From assembly GCA_028023455.1 (NCBI GenBank), contig JAQFVV010012489.1, positions 4,262,575 to 4,326,574 on the forward strand: a stretch of DNA of 64,000 nt, given 5' to 3'. Shown piece after piece: positions 1 to 11,011 of the stretch. This DNA is from Epiperipatus broadwayi (Eukaryota > Onychophora > Udeonychophora > Euonychophora > Peripatidae). Under the pieces are notes generated by a model that did no database searches, was not told the origin of the DNA, and was given only the letters and a program-made list of their open reading frames with translations. The first letter of the stretch is position 1. Every line of letters begins with the position of its first letter. A program made the position numbers and the translations under genes.

Positions 1-1150
1 GATATTTTGTTGCAAAAGAGCCATTTTATTGAATCAGGAATTAAAAGGTTGTGATCATTGATGACACAAACTTTATCTTTCTTAGGCATTAAATTTGTTA
101 TAGGTGCAATTATTGCTTCTGTACCTTCCTTGATTTGCTTACCTTAAGAGATTGAAATAAATCAGTCTTAAAGTCTTGATTCACACATGAAAGTCAATGA
201 ATTCCCGACTCGTGGATCTTGGTTTTCCTATCCTACCGAAGCGTTTCTAGATCACCTAGTACGCGAAAGTCCCTATATGTGAACAATATGTTTTAATAAA
301 AGAATTGGCATGGCTTGATGGGATTTCTTTATTGTAGTATAAAATATGTTTGGTTATAGGACCACATGTTTTATACATTATATATATATATAGATGGTCT
401 ATATCAATTAGGCAAAGCACAGTTCAAAGATAATAATAACTACTTTATTTTATTGTACTTGTAAAGCCATAGCGGCTCCATTATTATTAAAATAGATTCT
501 TTTATATCCTGGAACGCTCTTTTGAAATCGAACGTCTGTACTCGTTTATCATTAATAAGTAAGTAAATAATTGATGTTATTGGAAACGAATCATTTTGCT
601 TTCACATAAGTTATTAAATTGAAATTCTATACTAATACAATTCTAAATTAATTATGTGTATTTGATGATATTTATTCTTTTAAATTTGAATATCAAAAAG
701 GACTAACTTTTATTTGGTATTATTTTGTTCTTGGCACCTTAATTACAAATGCATTATAAATCTATTGTACGTACTCAACTGCACACTCAAATATTATATA
801 TTTCATATTTTATATTTTAAATTATGTAAGCAATTGTCAGTAAATCCAAGTCAAACGATCTAAAGTCCCAAGTTGTATAAACAAAATTTTCAATCATTGT
901 AAAATCTATCATTATATAATGTAATAAATCTTTTTGATATAATTTAGATTGCTTTTCATTTTTGTTGTTCTGAATCTCTGGTATAAATTACTCTATTAAT
1001 TGAGATATTATGAATATTAAATTCAACACATATAAAATCGATCAGGAATGTCATTATTATTGTTACAGCTCCAATTTATTAATTGCTACTAAATTAATTC
1101 TTAATCATTCAAAAGGAATGATTATTATTTAAGTGTTAATTCCTCACGTG
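1..1150. other. AT-rich DNA, no gene recognised
   Basis: No reading frame with protein-like composition is visible. The stretch at about 185-290 is less AT-rich than its surroundings and could be the remnant of an old insertion, but I could not assign it. The rest is A/T-rich with short simple repeats such as the TA run near 380. Confidence 0.5.
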
Positions 1151-1371
1151 CCTCTCAATATTATATTACTCAGTCTTCTGCGAACCGTGACATCAGCTGG
1201 GCCATAATCAAAAACGTTATTCATTAGTTGGAAACTTGGGAATTTATGCAAATAGGTAGGAGTCTGGGATTGCCCCTGATTTATGTATCTTGTGCTTGGT
1301 CGACCTCTAGATAATTTTGCTTGGGTTCTGGGTTTTGTTGAATGAATGCACGCTTTTGACCGGTACAATAT
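1151..1371 (+). repeat. Interspersed repeat R1, copy 1
   Basis: This segment aligns by eye with 37337-37592. Shared blocks in order are GCAAATAGGT, a CTCCTGATTTGTGTATCT-like block, TTTTGCYTRG, TTGTTGRATGRA and the end GACNGGTACAATAT. A more diverged relative ends the same way at 57770-57790. The fixed GGTACAATAT end and the length of about 220-260 bp suggest a short non-autonomous element. A 74-codon minus-strand open frame here is judged incidental. Confidence 0.55.
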
Positions 1372-4300
1372 ATAGAGAGAGAATTATTTAATAAGTTAGG
1401 AAAAATAAGAAAATGCTAAAAATATTTACAGTAATTATAGATGCACAAACTTTTTAATAAATCCATGTGCAAAATCAGTTTTTTTTTTATATTAGATGTG
1501 GCTATCTTCTCTAGAATCTGATAGTAAAAAAGATACATTTTATATTTTAATAATTTTATTTAATTCGTGTTTGTTTTCCTTTTGCTTTAATATATTTCTA
1601 TGGAAATTATTACAATTATCTTGAACAATTTGCTTATTGGTAAAGATGTCAAAATCAAGTGTTAGAGATTCCTGGAATGATTTAGATGATATTATATATA
1701 TATATATATAAATTCTAATGTTCTTATAGATAAATGATAAATTCATAGTATTATTTCCAGGAGCTTCTGTGTAATAAAAATATAATATCTACATAGCTGA
1801 TTTTTCAGTACAATTTATTTCAATGGCCCCTAGATTGCAATGCTAATAGACTTTATTCAAGCAAGAGAAACTGATATATTGTATGCATGCAAATAATATA
1901 TTTTATGTCCTAATGTCTTTCAAATATAAGCCAATGATGTAGGTGAAGTTAGAAGTAACCATTGTCTAATTCAAAAAAGTAAATTTGCATAGTTTTATGG
2001 CAGTTGATGGGTTAAATATTTTCTAAAAGATCAAAAGTGACTGCAGTTAATTTTTAATTGAACTTGGAAGTACTATCTACGGGTATTTATAGATGAACTA
2101 CCAAATTGATTTGCTTTCAAATTATAAACGATATTAAATCGTTCAAACCATTAGCTTGAATATGAATATTAAGTCATCACTAGATGAAGATCAAATTTGT
2201 CCATGAAAATCTGTTGATATGTTTTTAGAGTCTATATAATTAAATGTAATTGAAGATAAAGGGCATCATTACTTTTTACAATATTAAATGATTTTAAAAA
2301 ATCAGCATTGTGATAGAATTTGTACTCTAGAGACTGAAAGTTTTTCTGCATAATTCTCATCTAATTAAAAGAAAAAAAAACATCTCTGTCTCCAAATGCT
2401 CAAATATCACATGCTTTTTTAAGCACCTAACCATATGATTATTTTTTATTATATATAAATAATAGTTATTAATTAATTTCTAAGATTGTTTTTGTTTTAT
2501 CTTTCTCAAGTTCATGATTGCAAATTTATCAAATTATATACCATTAATTTTACACTAGAGTTTTCTGTTCTCAGAAGTTATTTTACAAAAATTCACAAAT
2601 AAATAGTCATTTTTTAAAAATAAATTTGTTGTAAAAAATGGTATTCAGGTAAATTTAAAAAATTATCTTCAGAGTATCAAAAAAAAAAAAAAAAGAATTA
2701 AAACATACCTTTTACAATAAAATTCATTACAGAAAAGTATTTCAGCGATTTTTTTCTAAGTGATTTCACATAGTAAGCTATAATTTGAAAGGATGATTTT
2801 CTATTAATCACCTTTGAACAGAAAAAATGACGTCACGAAATGAATAACTTCATAGTCAATTTTAATACTGAGTCATTATTTTTTATTATTGACAAAGACA
2901 TTTATTTTTTTGATTTAGCTTTAATTTAGTCTTTTTTAATTTGATTTTTTTTTAAAACTTTATTTGTTTTCAATCAGTTATTTATTTCTGCCAATAATTT
3001 TACCACAATTTCAGATTCATCTCGTCCTATTTTTTTTAATGTAAGTAAAATAATGTGAGAAAATCTTTGTGGTTACCAGCTTTTCAACAAAATTCTTATG
3101 CAAGACAGGTTAATTCTTCAAACTTTTTCCTCAGCAATTATCAAGCTTTACTGAAGAAGTAATAGAAAACAAAAAGTTTATAAAAAGCTTTTCCTTTTCG
3201 ATTGTTTTGTCAAAGAAAATAAAATTACATTAAATAATATCTCAGCTCACCAAATTGAGAAGTTGTTAAAACCTTGGATTAGTGGTAAGTGAATATTTAA
3301 AACGTTTCTTCATTTAAAGATAATACATCTGTGTGTGTGAATTGATATTTTACATTAATTAGTAAAAAGTCACATATCAATCATTAGTTTATGTATGTGT
3401 GTGTGTGTGTGTGTGCGTTTATGAATTATTTAGAAGTAAAACAAAAATACAAAAGAACAAATATTTGCTTTATGAATACACAAGAATTGGAAAAATAATC
3501 AGTTTTTAAATAGATTACAGCTGGGGAAAATGACTCTAACTATATATAATAATCAATCTAAATAAGACTGAAACAAACAACTAATCATATTTACAATTAT
3601 TTCATTATCAACCCGTCTTTCAACACTTACTGAAACCTTTTTTAGATAACTCATTTTCAAGATATCTTATTTAGATGGATTATTATTTAAGTATATATCT
3701 ATAACAACATTGTGAACAAATATTTTTTATAGTGGATATTTGTCCATTGTTTATAGACTCTAACTATCCATCAAGAAGTAAAGAAAAAACATTACTAATC
3801 AGATTCGCTGATTTCCAGGTAATAAAGACTCAGAGAAGTTTTACACTTACTGACTAATATAGAATGGTTAAATAAAATAGCTATTTAAAAAAAACACACA
3901 CACATTGGAACCTGAAAAGTTATTAAGTGTTTAAGTGACATAAATTGAAATCTAAGTTTTGAGATAGTTTGCAAATATGACTATTGTTTTAGATGAAAAT
4001 GTCCGTGCATATATATATACTCTCAACTTATGAAATATATTTCAAAGGCACTTTATTCATTAATGAGAATATTACATTTTATTGATATATATCCAATGTA
4101 TATAGAGAATTCAAGTTATTTCTAGATAACAAAAAAAAAAAAAAAAAACTGCACTAAATTATTATTTTGTCATTTTAGAGATACTTATGTAATTGTTAGT
4201 GACCAAGGTTCTGCCTCATTAGGACCATAAGGCCATAAATAGATTATGAAGGATAATCTTTCTCTCACATTCTCTGATGAAGTTTAATTTGTTGAAAAAA

Positions 4301-4958
4301 GTGTCTATATGTTTGGTTATGGTTAGATATAAAAATTGTATAATATATGATAATGCATATAGTACAAATGTGCTTGTCCTAATGTCAGCAAAAAATATTG
4401 TTTGAATATAAGTTAAATAGTGATTCCATGTTAGTATTTGAGTTGTTAAATAGGCTAGCAATTTCTGCATGTGTGTCATAAAAACAAACATATTCACAAA
4501 ATAAGTGAATTTGGTTTTCCATACTTCTATGGATTATCCAGCATTTAACTTCAACATTTTTACAAGAACTCTTGAATCTGAATAAATGCAACAAGGTAGA
4601 GAATCAGGTTTAATTTGACTAAGAAATTAATGTAATTTGGTTCAAGTGATCAAAATCTGAATTTCCTAATAAGTTGTTTTTAATTTAAATTTAGGACTGT
4701 TTTTCCACAACCCCTTTAAATTGTTGATATCTAGTTTCATAAACATCTCAATGTTTGAATTTGTTCATAGATGGATAATAGAAAAAATTTGGGGCTAAAA
4801 GTAATGGAGACATTACATTTTTAAAATATTTAGTAACTGAGGGTGGTGTGTCAATAGATGTAATTTTTGCCATATTCACTAGATGGGGATAAAATTTTAC
4901 ATAAGAAAAAAATTCTAAGGCAGTATGTAATTTTCTTATATTGAATGTTACTGTTATG
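1372..4958. other. AT-rich DNA, no gene recognised
   Basis: No coding signal. It holds a TA run near 1690-1710, A runs near 2680 and 4130, a TG microsatellite at about 3391-3415 and short open frames on the minus strand at 4219-4594 that look incidental. A CTGATGA at about 4273 was examined as a ribozyme core and rejected. Confidence 0.5.
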
Positions 4959-5141
4959 TGTAATTATATAGAATTGAACTCAGGATTTTTTAGTCTCCAT
5001 TCCATCTCAAGCAACTGATCACATGATTGCAACCTATCATGTATCTTTTTTGCTAGTGTGTGCTCATGTGTATCTGTTGCTTAAGATGGAGTGGAAGATA
5101 TATAGACTGAAATTTCCTGAGTTCAAATTTTTCTAATTGCA
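4959..5141. repeat. Palindromic repeat P2, centre deleted
   Basis: The left arm (GAACTCAGGATTTTTTAGTC, then CCATTCCATCTCAAGCAAC) is the reverse complement of the right arm (GTTGCTTAAGATGGAGTGG, then CTGAAATTTCCTGAGTTC). The arms match the outer parts of the P2 copies at 47-51 kb. The central part carrying the hammerhead-like motifs is missing. Confidence 0.65.
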
Positions 5142-5500
5142 TATCGGAATAAATTTGTGATTTTTTGTATTTTAAATATAATATTTTGGAACTAAAAAAA
5201 TTATTATTTTTTTTAAAATTTATTAAGGTTCATGATTATTTTTTACACAATAATTTTGTAATAATTATTAAAAATCAAAAGTTTTCATGATTACACTTTT
5301 ATTTTATAGAAATATGTTTTATTTTTTAAAAACAGCAGATAATAACTTCTAGTGTAATATTAACAAAGAAAACTATAGCATTTCAATCATGAAATCTATG
5401 AAACTGATAATTAATGCATCATTACCATTACTATCTTAGGGTTTTTCTAAATATTTTAAAAATTATAAGCAATTTTAATATTTTAATGCAGAATTTAATA
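5142..5500. other. AT-rich spacer between two palindromic repeats
   Basis: Nothing recognised. The sequence is A/T-rich with short homopolymers. Confidence 0.5.
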
Positions 5501-5745
5501 GAAGCAAAACTCTCTATACAATAGTGCCACTCAGTGCAAACCAGAGTAATCAATGGATGCAGGAAAGTGTGTGCATAAAATGCCTACTCATCCAATATTC
5601 CCAGACTAGTTTCTAACTTGTGGCTTTCATCAGTGAGGAGCTTTGGTTCTGAGCACTAGATAAGGATTTTATGACAAACTTTCCTGCATCCACTGATTAC
5701 TCTGGTTTGCACTGAATGACACTATTGTATGGAGAGTTTTGCTTC
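5501..5745. repeat. Palindromic repeat P3, right inner arm deleted
   Basis: The ends are inverted repeats: GAAGCAAAACTCTCTATACA at the left is matched by its near-perfect complement ending TTTTGCTTC at 5745. The arms continue through CCAGAGTAATCAATGGATGC. The left half retains the full inner arm with a hammerhead-like motif on the minus strand; the right half has lost its equivalent. Same family as 22953-23294. Confidence 0.8.
5600..5638 (-). ncRNA. Hammerhead-like motif in P3
   Basis: Read on the minus strand the order is CCTCA (stem I), CTGATGA (core), a weak stem II with a CCACAA-type loop, GAAA (core), a two-base-pair stem III (AC/GT) and GTC cleavage triplet, then TGGG (stem I). The two core boxes are exact. 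Stem II is short and has an A-A mismatch beside the core, so activity is doubtful. Known type I hammerheads in animal repeats share the minimal stem III. Confidence 0.55.
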
Positions 5746-7888
5746 TGTGAAAAACAGATTGTGTAAGCCTAAAGAATGGTGATCATCAGAATGTAATAAA
5801 TTTATCAGACATTATCATTTATTCATTCATGGTTTGATGACAAATTCCAGTCAAATAAAGATTTTTTTTTTTAATTTCTGAAATCATTCTGCTTCTAAAG
5901 TTTCTTCAAAGATTAAAAACATCCTTTGTTTACATTACAAATTCTTTTTTTTTCAATATTTTCAAAGTTCAGATATGATTTCTTAGAGTGTTTTTTTATT
6001 TATAAAGATATATTTCTATCAAATAAAGTTTAATTAATTGAATTCTGTTATAGAATAACAGTTTAATACTAAAATCAAAATATTAAAAATTACGAAAAGT
6101 GTCACCAAATTAAAATGGTCCTGACCAGGATGGAAGGGTTAATTCCAAATTGTAATTAAAACATTTTTAGATAATTAAAAAGTTCCAAAATAACTACACA
6201 TTACTTTTTAGCTAGATAATCCATAATCAAATAAACCAATATGTAAGGTAAAGTTGATAAAACAGTCTTTAAATAACACTAAAAAATGAATTTATAGTAT
6301 GTTGTTAATTATGTTATTTTTTTCAAAACAAAAGGTAATTTACAGAATGTATTTATTGTTTTAAATGCAATGTTTAAAAGCTTTGTTTTAACAATTAATA
6401 TTGAAAGCCTTTAGTTTTTATCAACTAGTGACAACAAAAAAATTTCAAAAAGTTTTAGTTTGAATCATTATTATAATTATAGGTTGTTTTATATTTTGAA
6501 GTGCAAACACTGATTCCAGAGAACTGATATTGCTTTTAATAAGTTAAAAGAGAGAGTACTTTTTTTCATAGGAAAATGTCTACTGCAATTAAAATAATTA
6601 TATAGAGAGCTCTTATTCTGATTTACTGATTGGACACCTGATGGGTGCAATATTAAGTCATTAGCTAACTTTTATTTAAGAATGCTTCATAAAATTTGTA
6701 AAAGTACAATAGCAAGACCATAACACCAATATGTCTCTTCAACTTATTGGATATGCTATTATAGAGTCTCCTAATGTAAAATCACATCTTTATTGGATTG
6801 AACATATAATATGAATGAACAAAGCAAGATTTGCTAAAGAATATTTTATGGTAAACTTGAGTATGATTTTCATTGGATAGATGACTCTGGCTATATTGTG
6901 CAGATTGTCTCAAAGACTTCCTTAAAGAAATGCAATATTGATTGTTTCCAAATAGAAGATATCTAAGAGCATGGAATATACAGGAAAGTTACAATCAGAC
7001 ATTGTGTTGAAGTACTTTAGAAAGAAAATATTTCTGCTGAAGAAATTAAAAGGTAGCATTCCAAAATATTATATGAACATAAAAATGGCCCAACATAAAC
7101 TATACATGGATATACTTATATTTCACAGATTGATTTGTATAATATTGCAAAACTAATTTTTAGAGCAGTTTTTCCCTCTTTTTTTTAAAGTTGGCCTATT
7201 CATACTCATTTCTAATACCCTTCAGAGAAAAAACATATTCATGATGTTTGTGAAATAATGGAAACAATGTTCTTTACTTGGTAAATAGATTTTAAATTCT
7301 TCTTAGCTAAAAATTGTGCAACTTAGATTCTAAATGTATTTATTTTTTAAACCAATCAACAAACAAGAAAATTAAAAAATAATCACAAGTGAAAACAGTT
7401 TTTCTATTAAGAATAAAGATAAAGCTAAAAATGGAGACAAATGAAAATAGTTGACTCTACATATTTACTAACTTGATTTTAAATTTTAACCCAAAATGCT
7501 AAAAACCACAATATTAAGCTCATAGAATAAAATTTAATGAAAAGATTGTAAATAAAATAAATTAGCATTCAAAATAATCAATTAATACCATGTGAAAAAC
7601 CATGCAGATATAGATTCATAGTGGAACATTTGATATCAGATTGGAAGGTCTCTGGTTCAAATCTAAATGCTCCTGAACAAATGTTTCATCCTATTTAGTG
7701 GTCTTCTGAGCTATATATTTGAAAAAAAAAATGTTTGCCACATATTGTAAGGTACAGAATGTTATCTTTTCTTGTCAAATGTAAATTAAATAATAGCAAT
7801 TGGATGAAGTGATAGAATGCCACAACATCTAATCATCATCAGTGGTGTAACTTTCTTAATATAATTTATTGCAGTACCTTCATTTTAT
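5746..7888. other. AT-rich DNA, no gene recognised
   Basis: No coding signal; the 61-codon frame at 6971-7156 is lysine/isoleucine-rich and looks incidental. Around 7612-7675 there is a weak tRNA-like stretch with a GGTTCAAATCT B-box-like block, which may be an old SINE. Confidence 0.45.
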
Positions 7889-7994
7889 AAGTATATTTAT
7901 GCACATAGAGAGCGTACCAATAGCTCTAACAAGCTCATAAATTAACAAGTGCGGTTATGAGAAATATTTAAAATCTCTATCCAGAACACTCTTA

Positions 7995-8038
7995 TCTCCA
8001 GACCATGGTTTCGGGCTTATGGCCCACGTCAGTGGAGA
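7995..8038 (-). ncRNA. Type I hammerhead ribozyme, array copy 1
   Basis: On the minus strand: stem I TCTCCA pairs with TGGAGA; core CTGACGT; stem II GGGC/GCCC with loop CATAA; core GAAA; stem III ACC/GGT with a two-base loop AT; predicted cleavage after GTC. Stem I extends beyond an internal loop by GAATA/TGTTC and TCC/GGA (whole fold 7980-8053). The internal loop in stem I plus the stem II loop is the arrangement used for tertiary contacts. The one departure is T instead of A as the last base of the CTGANGA box. Confidence 0.8.
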
Positions 8039-8411
8039 GCTAGAATATTCGGACACTAGACCTAAAATATCAACTCAAAAAACCAGCACTTATTTCAAAC
8101 GTATATTTAAGAAGAAACTCTGAATTTTTCGGACATGAAAATGTCTTTAAATCCAGCTATCTAACTTAAATAGCAATATGGGACTGAAGTATATTCAGAT
8201 CTACCATATTCTAATAGGCTCAGCATAGCCAAAGCCTTAAAGGTAAAATTATAATAATTAATAAAGCAAGTCATATATAACATGACATTACTTTTATGAG
8301 CTTGTAATTACAAAAATGCACATAGAGAGCATACCAATAGCTCTAACAAGCTCGTGAATTAACAAGTGCGGTTATGAGAAATATTTAAAATCTCTATCCA
8401 GAACACTCTTA

Positions 8412-8455
8412 TCTCCAGACCATGGTTTCGGGCTTATGGCCCACGTCAGTGGAGA
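8412..8455 (-). ncRNA. Type I hammerhead ribozyme, array copy 2
   Basis: Same sequence and fold as copy 1, exactly 417 bp downstream, including the CTGACGT variant core. Cleavage at this and the neighbouring site would release a 417-nt monomer. Confidence 0.8.
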
Positions 8456-8828
8456 GCTAGAATATTCGGACACTAGACCTAAAATATCAACTCAAAAAAC
8501 CAGCACTTATTTCAAACGTATATTTAAGAAGAAACTCTGAATTTTTCGGACATGAAAATGTCTTTAAATCCAGCTATCTAACTTAAATAGCTATATGGGA
8601 CTGAAGTATATTCAGATCTACCATATTCTAATAGGCTCAGCATAGCCAAAGCCTTAAAGGTAAAATTATAATAATTAATAAAGCAAGTCATATATAACAT
8701 GACATTACTTTTATGAGCTTGTAATTACAAAAATGCACATAGAGAGCGTACCAATAGCTCTAACAAGCTCGTAAATTAACAAGTGCGGTTATGAGAAATA
8801 TTTAAAATCTCTATCCAGAACACTCTTA

Positions 8829-8872
8829 TCTCCAGACCATGGTTTCGGGCTTATGGCCCACGTCAGTGGAGA
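8829..8872 (-). ncRNA. Type I hammerhead ribozyme, array copy 3
   Basis: Same sequence and fold as copy 1, 417 bp downstream of copy 2. Confidence 0.8.
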
Positions 8873-9162
8873 GCTAGAATATTCGGACACTAGACCTAAA
8901 ATATCAACTCAAAAAACCAGCACTTATTTCAAACGTATATTTAAGAAGAAACTCTGAATTTTTCGGACATGAAAATGTCTTTAAATCCAGCTATCTAACT
9001 TAAATAGCTATATGGGACTGAAGTATATTCAGATCTACCATATTCTAATAGGCTCAGCATAGCCAAAGCCTTAAAGGTAAAATTATAATAATTAATAAAG
9101 CAAGTCATATATAACATGACATTACTTTTATGAGCTTGTAATTACAAAAATGCACATAGAGA

Positions 9163-9175
9163 GCTCTTCCGATCT
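9163..9175 (+). other. Illumina adapter remnant in the assembly
   Basis: GCTCTTCCGATCT is identical to the 3' end of the widely used Illumina adapter. The three preceding copies read GAGAGC, 13 unit bases, then TAACAAGCTCG. Copy 4 reads GAGAGC, TCTTCCGATCT, then TAACAAGCTCG. So 13 genuine bases are replaced by 11 adapter bases. This is almost certainly read or gap-fill contamination, not biology. Confidence 0.9.
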
Positions 9176-9243
9176 TAACAAGCTCGTAAATTAACAAGTG
9201 CGGTTATGAGAAATATTTAAAATCTCTATCCAGAACACTCTTA

Positions 9244-9287
9244 TCTCCAGACCATGGTTTCGGGCTTATGGCCCACGTCAGTGGAGA
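9244..9287 (-). ncRNA. Type I hammerhead ribozyme, array copy 4
   Basis: Same sequence and fold as copy 1. It lies 415 rather than 417 bp from copy 3 because of the two-base shortfall at the adapter remnant. Confidence 0.8.
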
Positions 9288-9622
9288 GCTAGAATATTCG
9301 GACACTAGACCTAAAATATCAACTCAAAAAACCAGCACTTATTTCAAACGTATATTTAAGAAGAAACTCTGAATTTTTCGGACATGAAAATGTCTTTAAA
9401 TCCAGCTATCTAACTTAAATAGCTATATGGGACTGAAGTATATTCAGATCTACCATATTCTAATAGGCTCAGCATAGCCAAAGCCTTAAAGGTAAAATTA
9501 TAATAATTAATAAAGCAAGTCATATATAACATGACATTACTTTTATCTTCTTAAATATACGTTTGAAATAAGTGCTGGTTTTTTGAGTTGATATTTTAGG
9601 TCTAGTGTCCGAATATTCTAGC

Positions 9623-9666
9623 TCTCCACTGACGTGGGCCATAAGCCCGAAACCATGGTCTGGAGA
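9623..9666 (+). ncRNA. Type I hammerhead ribozyme, first inverted copy
   Basis: Plus-strand version of the same motif: TCTCCA 9623-9628, CTGACGT 9629-9635, GGGC/GCCC stem II, GAAA, ACC/GGT stem III, C17 at 9660 and TGGAGA 9661-9666. It shows the array contains both orientations. Confidence 0.8.
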
Positions 9667-10039
9667 TAAGAGTGTTCTGGATAGAGATTTTAAATATTTC
9701 TCATAACCGCACTTGTTAATTTACGAGCTTGTTAGAGCTATTGGTACGCTCTCTATGTGCATTTTTGTAATTACAAGCTCATAAAAGTAATGTCATGTTA
9801 TATATGACTTGCTTTATTAATTATTATAATTTTACCTTTAAGGCTTTGGCTATGCTGAGCCTATTAGAATATGGTAGATCTGAATATACTTCAGTCCCAT
9901 ATAGCTATTTAAGTTAGATAGCTGGATTTAAAGACATTTTCATGTCCGAAAAATTCAGAGTTTCTTCTTAAATATACGTTTGAAATAAGTGCTGGTTTTT
10001 TGAGTTGATATTTTAGGTCTAGTGTCCGAATATTCTAGC

Positions 10040-10083
10040 TCTCCACTGACGTGGGCCATAAGCCCGAAACCATGGTCTGGAGA
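10040..10083 (+). ncRNA. Type I hammerhead ribozyme, second inverted copy
   Basis: Identical to the copy at 9623, 417 bp downstream. The unit is cut off at 10243, just before the 12-bp flanking duplication. Confidence 0.8.
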
Positions 10084-10255
10084 TAAGAGTGTTCTGGATA
10101 GAGATTTTAAATATTTCTCATAACCGCACTTGTTAATTTACGAGCTTGTTAGAGCTATTGGTACGCTCTCTATGTGCATTTTTGTAATTACAAGCTCATA
10201 AAAGTAATGTCATGTTATATATGACTTGCTTTATTAATTATTAAAGTATATTTAT

Positions 10256-10795
10256 ATAGATAATATAACATTTTTGTAATATTACTTCAAACTATTATGA
10301 AACAAATCTGCTTCAAAAATATTTTAAATGTTAAAACAATTGACAAATATTTATCAAATATTAATCTATAAAGTAAACATTTTGAAAAACTGAAACAACT
10401 TTAGAATAATCTAAACATTAAGTAAACATAAATAAATAAATGGCACTTTAAATATATTTTTTACAGCTTTAAAATATTTTTTAAAAAATTGTATTACAAA
10501 TTAATAATATGTTTTTTGTATAAAGAATTAAATAAAAAACTAAATACATTAAATATTATGCATTAGAATTCAATTATTATGAGAAAATTTTAAATAAAAA
10601 ATATACACACAAAACTAATTTTTTATTATTCTTTAACAATTATAAGACTAATGTTAACATACTTAAAATTTAAGAAGCAACTTGAAATCTGAATTTTTCT
10701 TCTTTTCTCTATATGTTCAATGTCAATGGCATATTTACTGTGTTAGAACCTATTCATATTAACTATAGTTCCAAATATATATCTTAAATATTAAA
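10256..10795. other. AT-rich spacer
   Basis: Nothing recognised; very A/T-rich, full of short A and T runs. Confidence 0.5.
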
Positions 10796-11011
10796 TGCTG
10801 CTTCCTGTCCAGGGATTATGTCACCACAAGACTCTCAATCTTTCTCACTTATGCCATCTGGATGGCCAGATGTCACAATAAGTTTACCTATCCTCATCCC
10901 AAGCCTGAAGACACATTCATTTCCAAGCTGAAGGAATTTCACCATAAGGACAGAATAATTTCATCCAGATTTTTATTTGACAACACATGGAGCCTGATTG
11001 AGCTGGATTAA
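10796..11011 (+). pseudogene. LINE ORF2 C-terminal fragment, family L1a
   Basis: A frame open for about 70 codons reads LSRDYVTTRLSIFLTYAIWM, then ARCHNK, YPHPKPEDTFISKLKEF and ends SLIELD before TAA at 11009. It matches the C-terminal part of the fragment at 20936-21373 (IPTTRLAIFITYAIWIVRC, then YQHPKPDENPLF), so both derive from one non-LTR retrotransposon family. LINEs copy themselves by target-primed reverse transcription and are typically 5'-truncated; only the region after the zinc knuckle remains here. The sequence downstream to about 11125 is probably the LINE 3' UTR. The clade is not assignable from this fragment. Confidence 0.75.

Larger units (their letters stand above)
7889..10255. 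mobile_element. Retrozyme-like array: 417-bp unit with hammerhead ribozymes
   Basis: The anchor GCACATAGAG recurs at 7901, 8318, 8735 and 9152, an exact period of 417 bp. The fourth copy stops at 9546, and the sequence then reads as the reverse complement of the same unit to 10243, again with a 417-bp period (TTAAATATAC at 9551 and 9968). The array lies between identical 12-bp sequences, AAGTATATTTAT at 7889-7900 and 10244-10255, which fit a target-site duplication. Every copy contains a hammerhead fold, on the minus strand in the direct copies and on the plus strand in the inverted ones. Tandem monomers with type I hammerheads and duplications of about 10-13 bp are the hallmark of metazoan retrozymes, non-autonomous elements that yield circular RNAs. 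No protein frame is present, as expected. The near identity of copies implies recent amplification, or assembly duplication (see the adapter at 9163). Confidence 0.85.

Noticed and set aside
4268-4305. CTGATGA followed by a possible stem and A-rich box, as a further hammerhead
   Set aside because: No GAAA box, weak stem II and no stem I pairing.
7889-10255. CRISPR array or ordinary satellite DNA
   Set aside because: The 417-bp contiguous repeats have no spacers, only a few copies, both orientations, flanking target-site duplication and a ribozyme fold.
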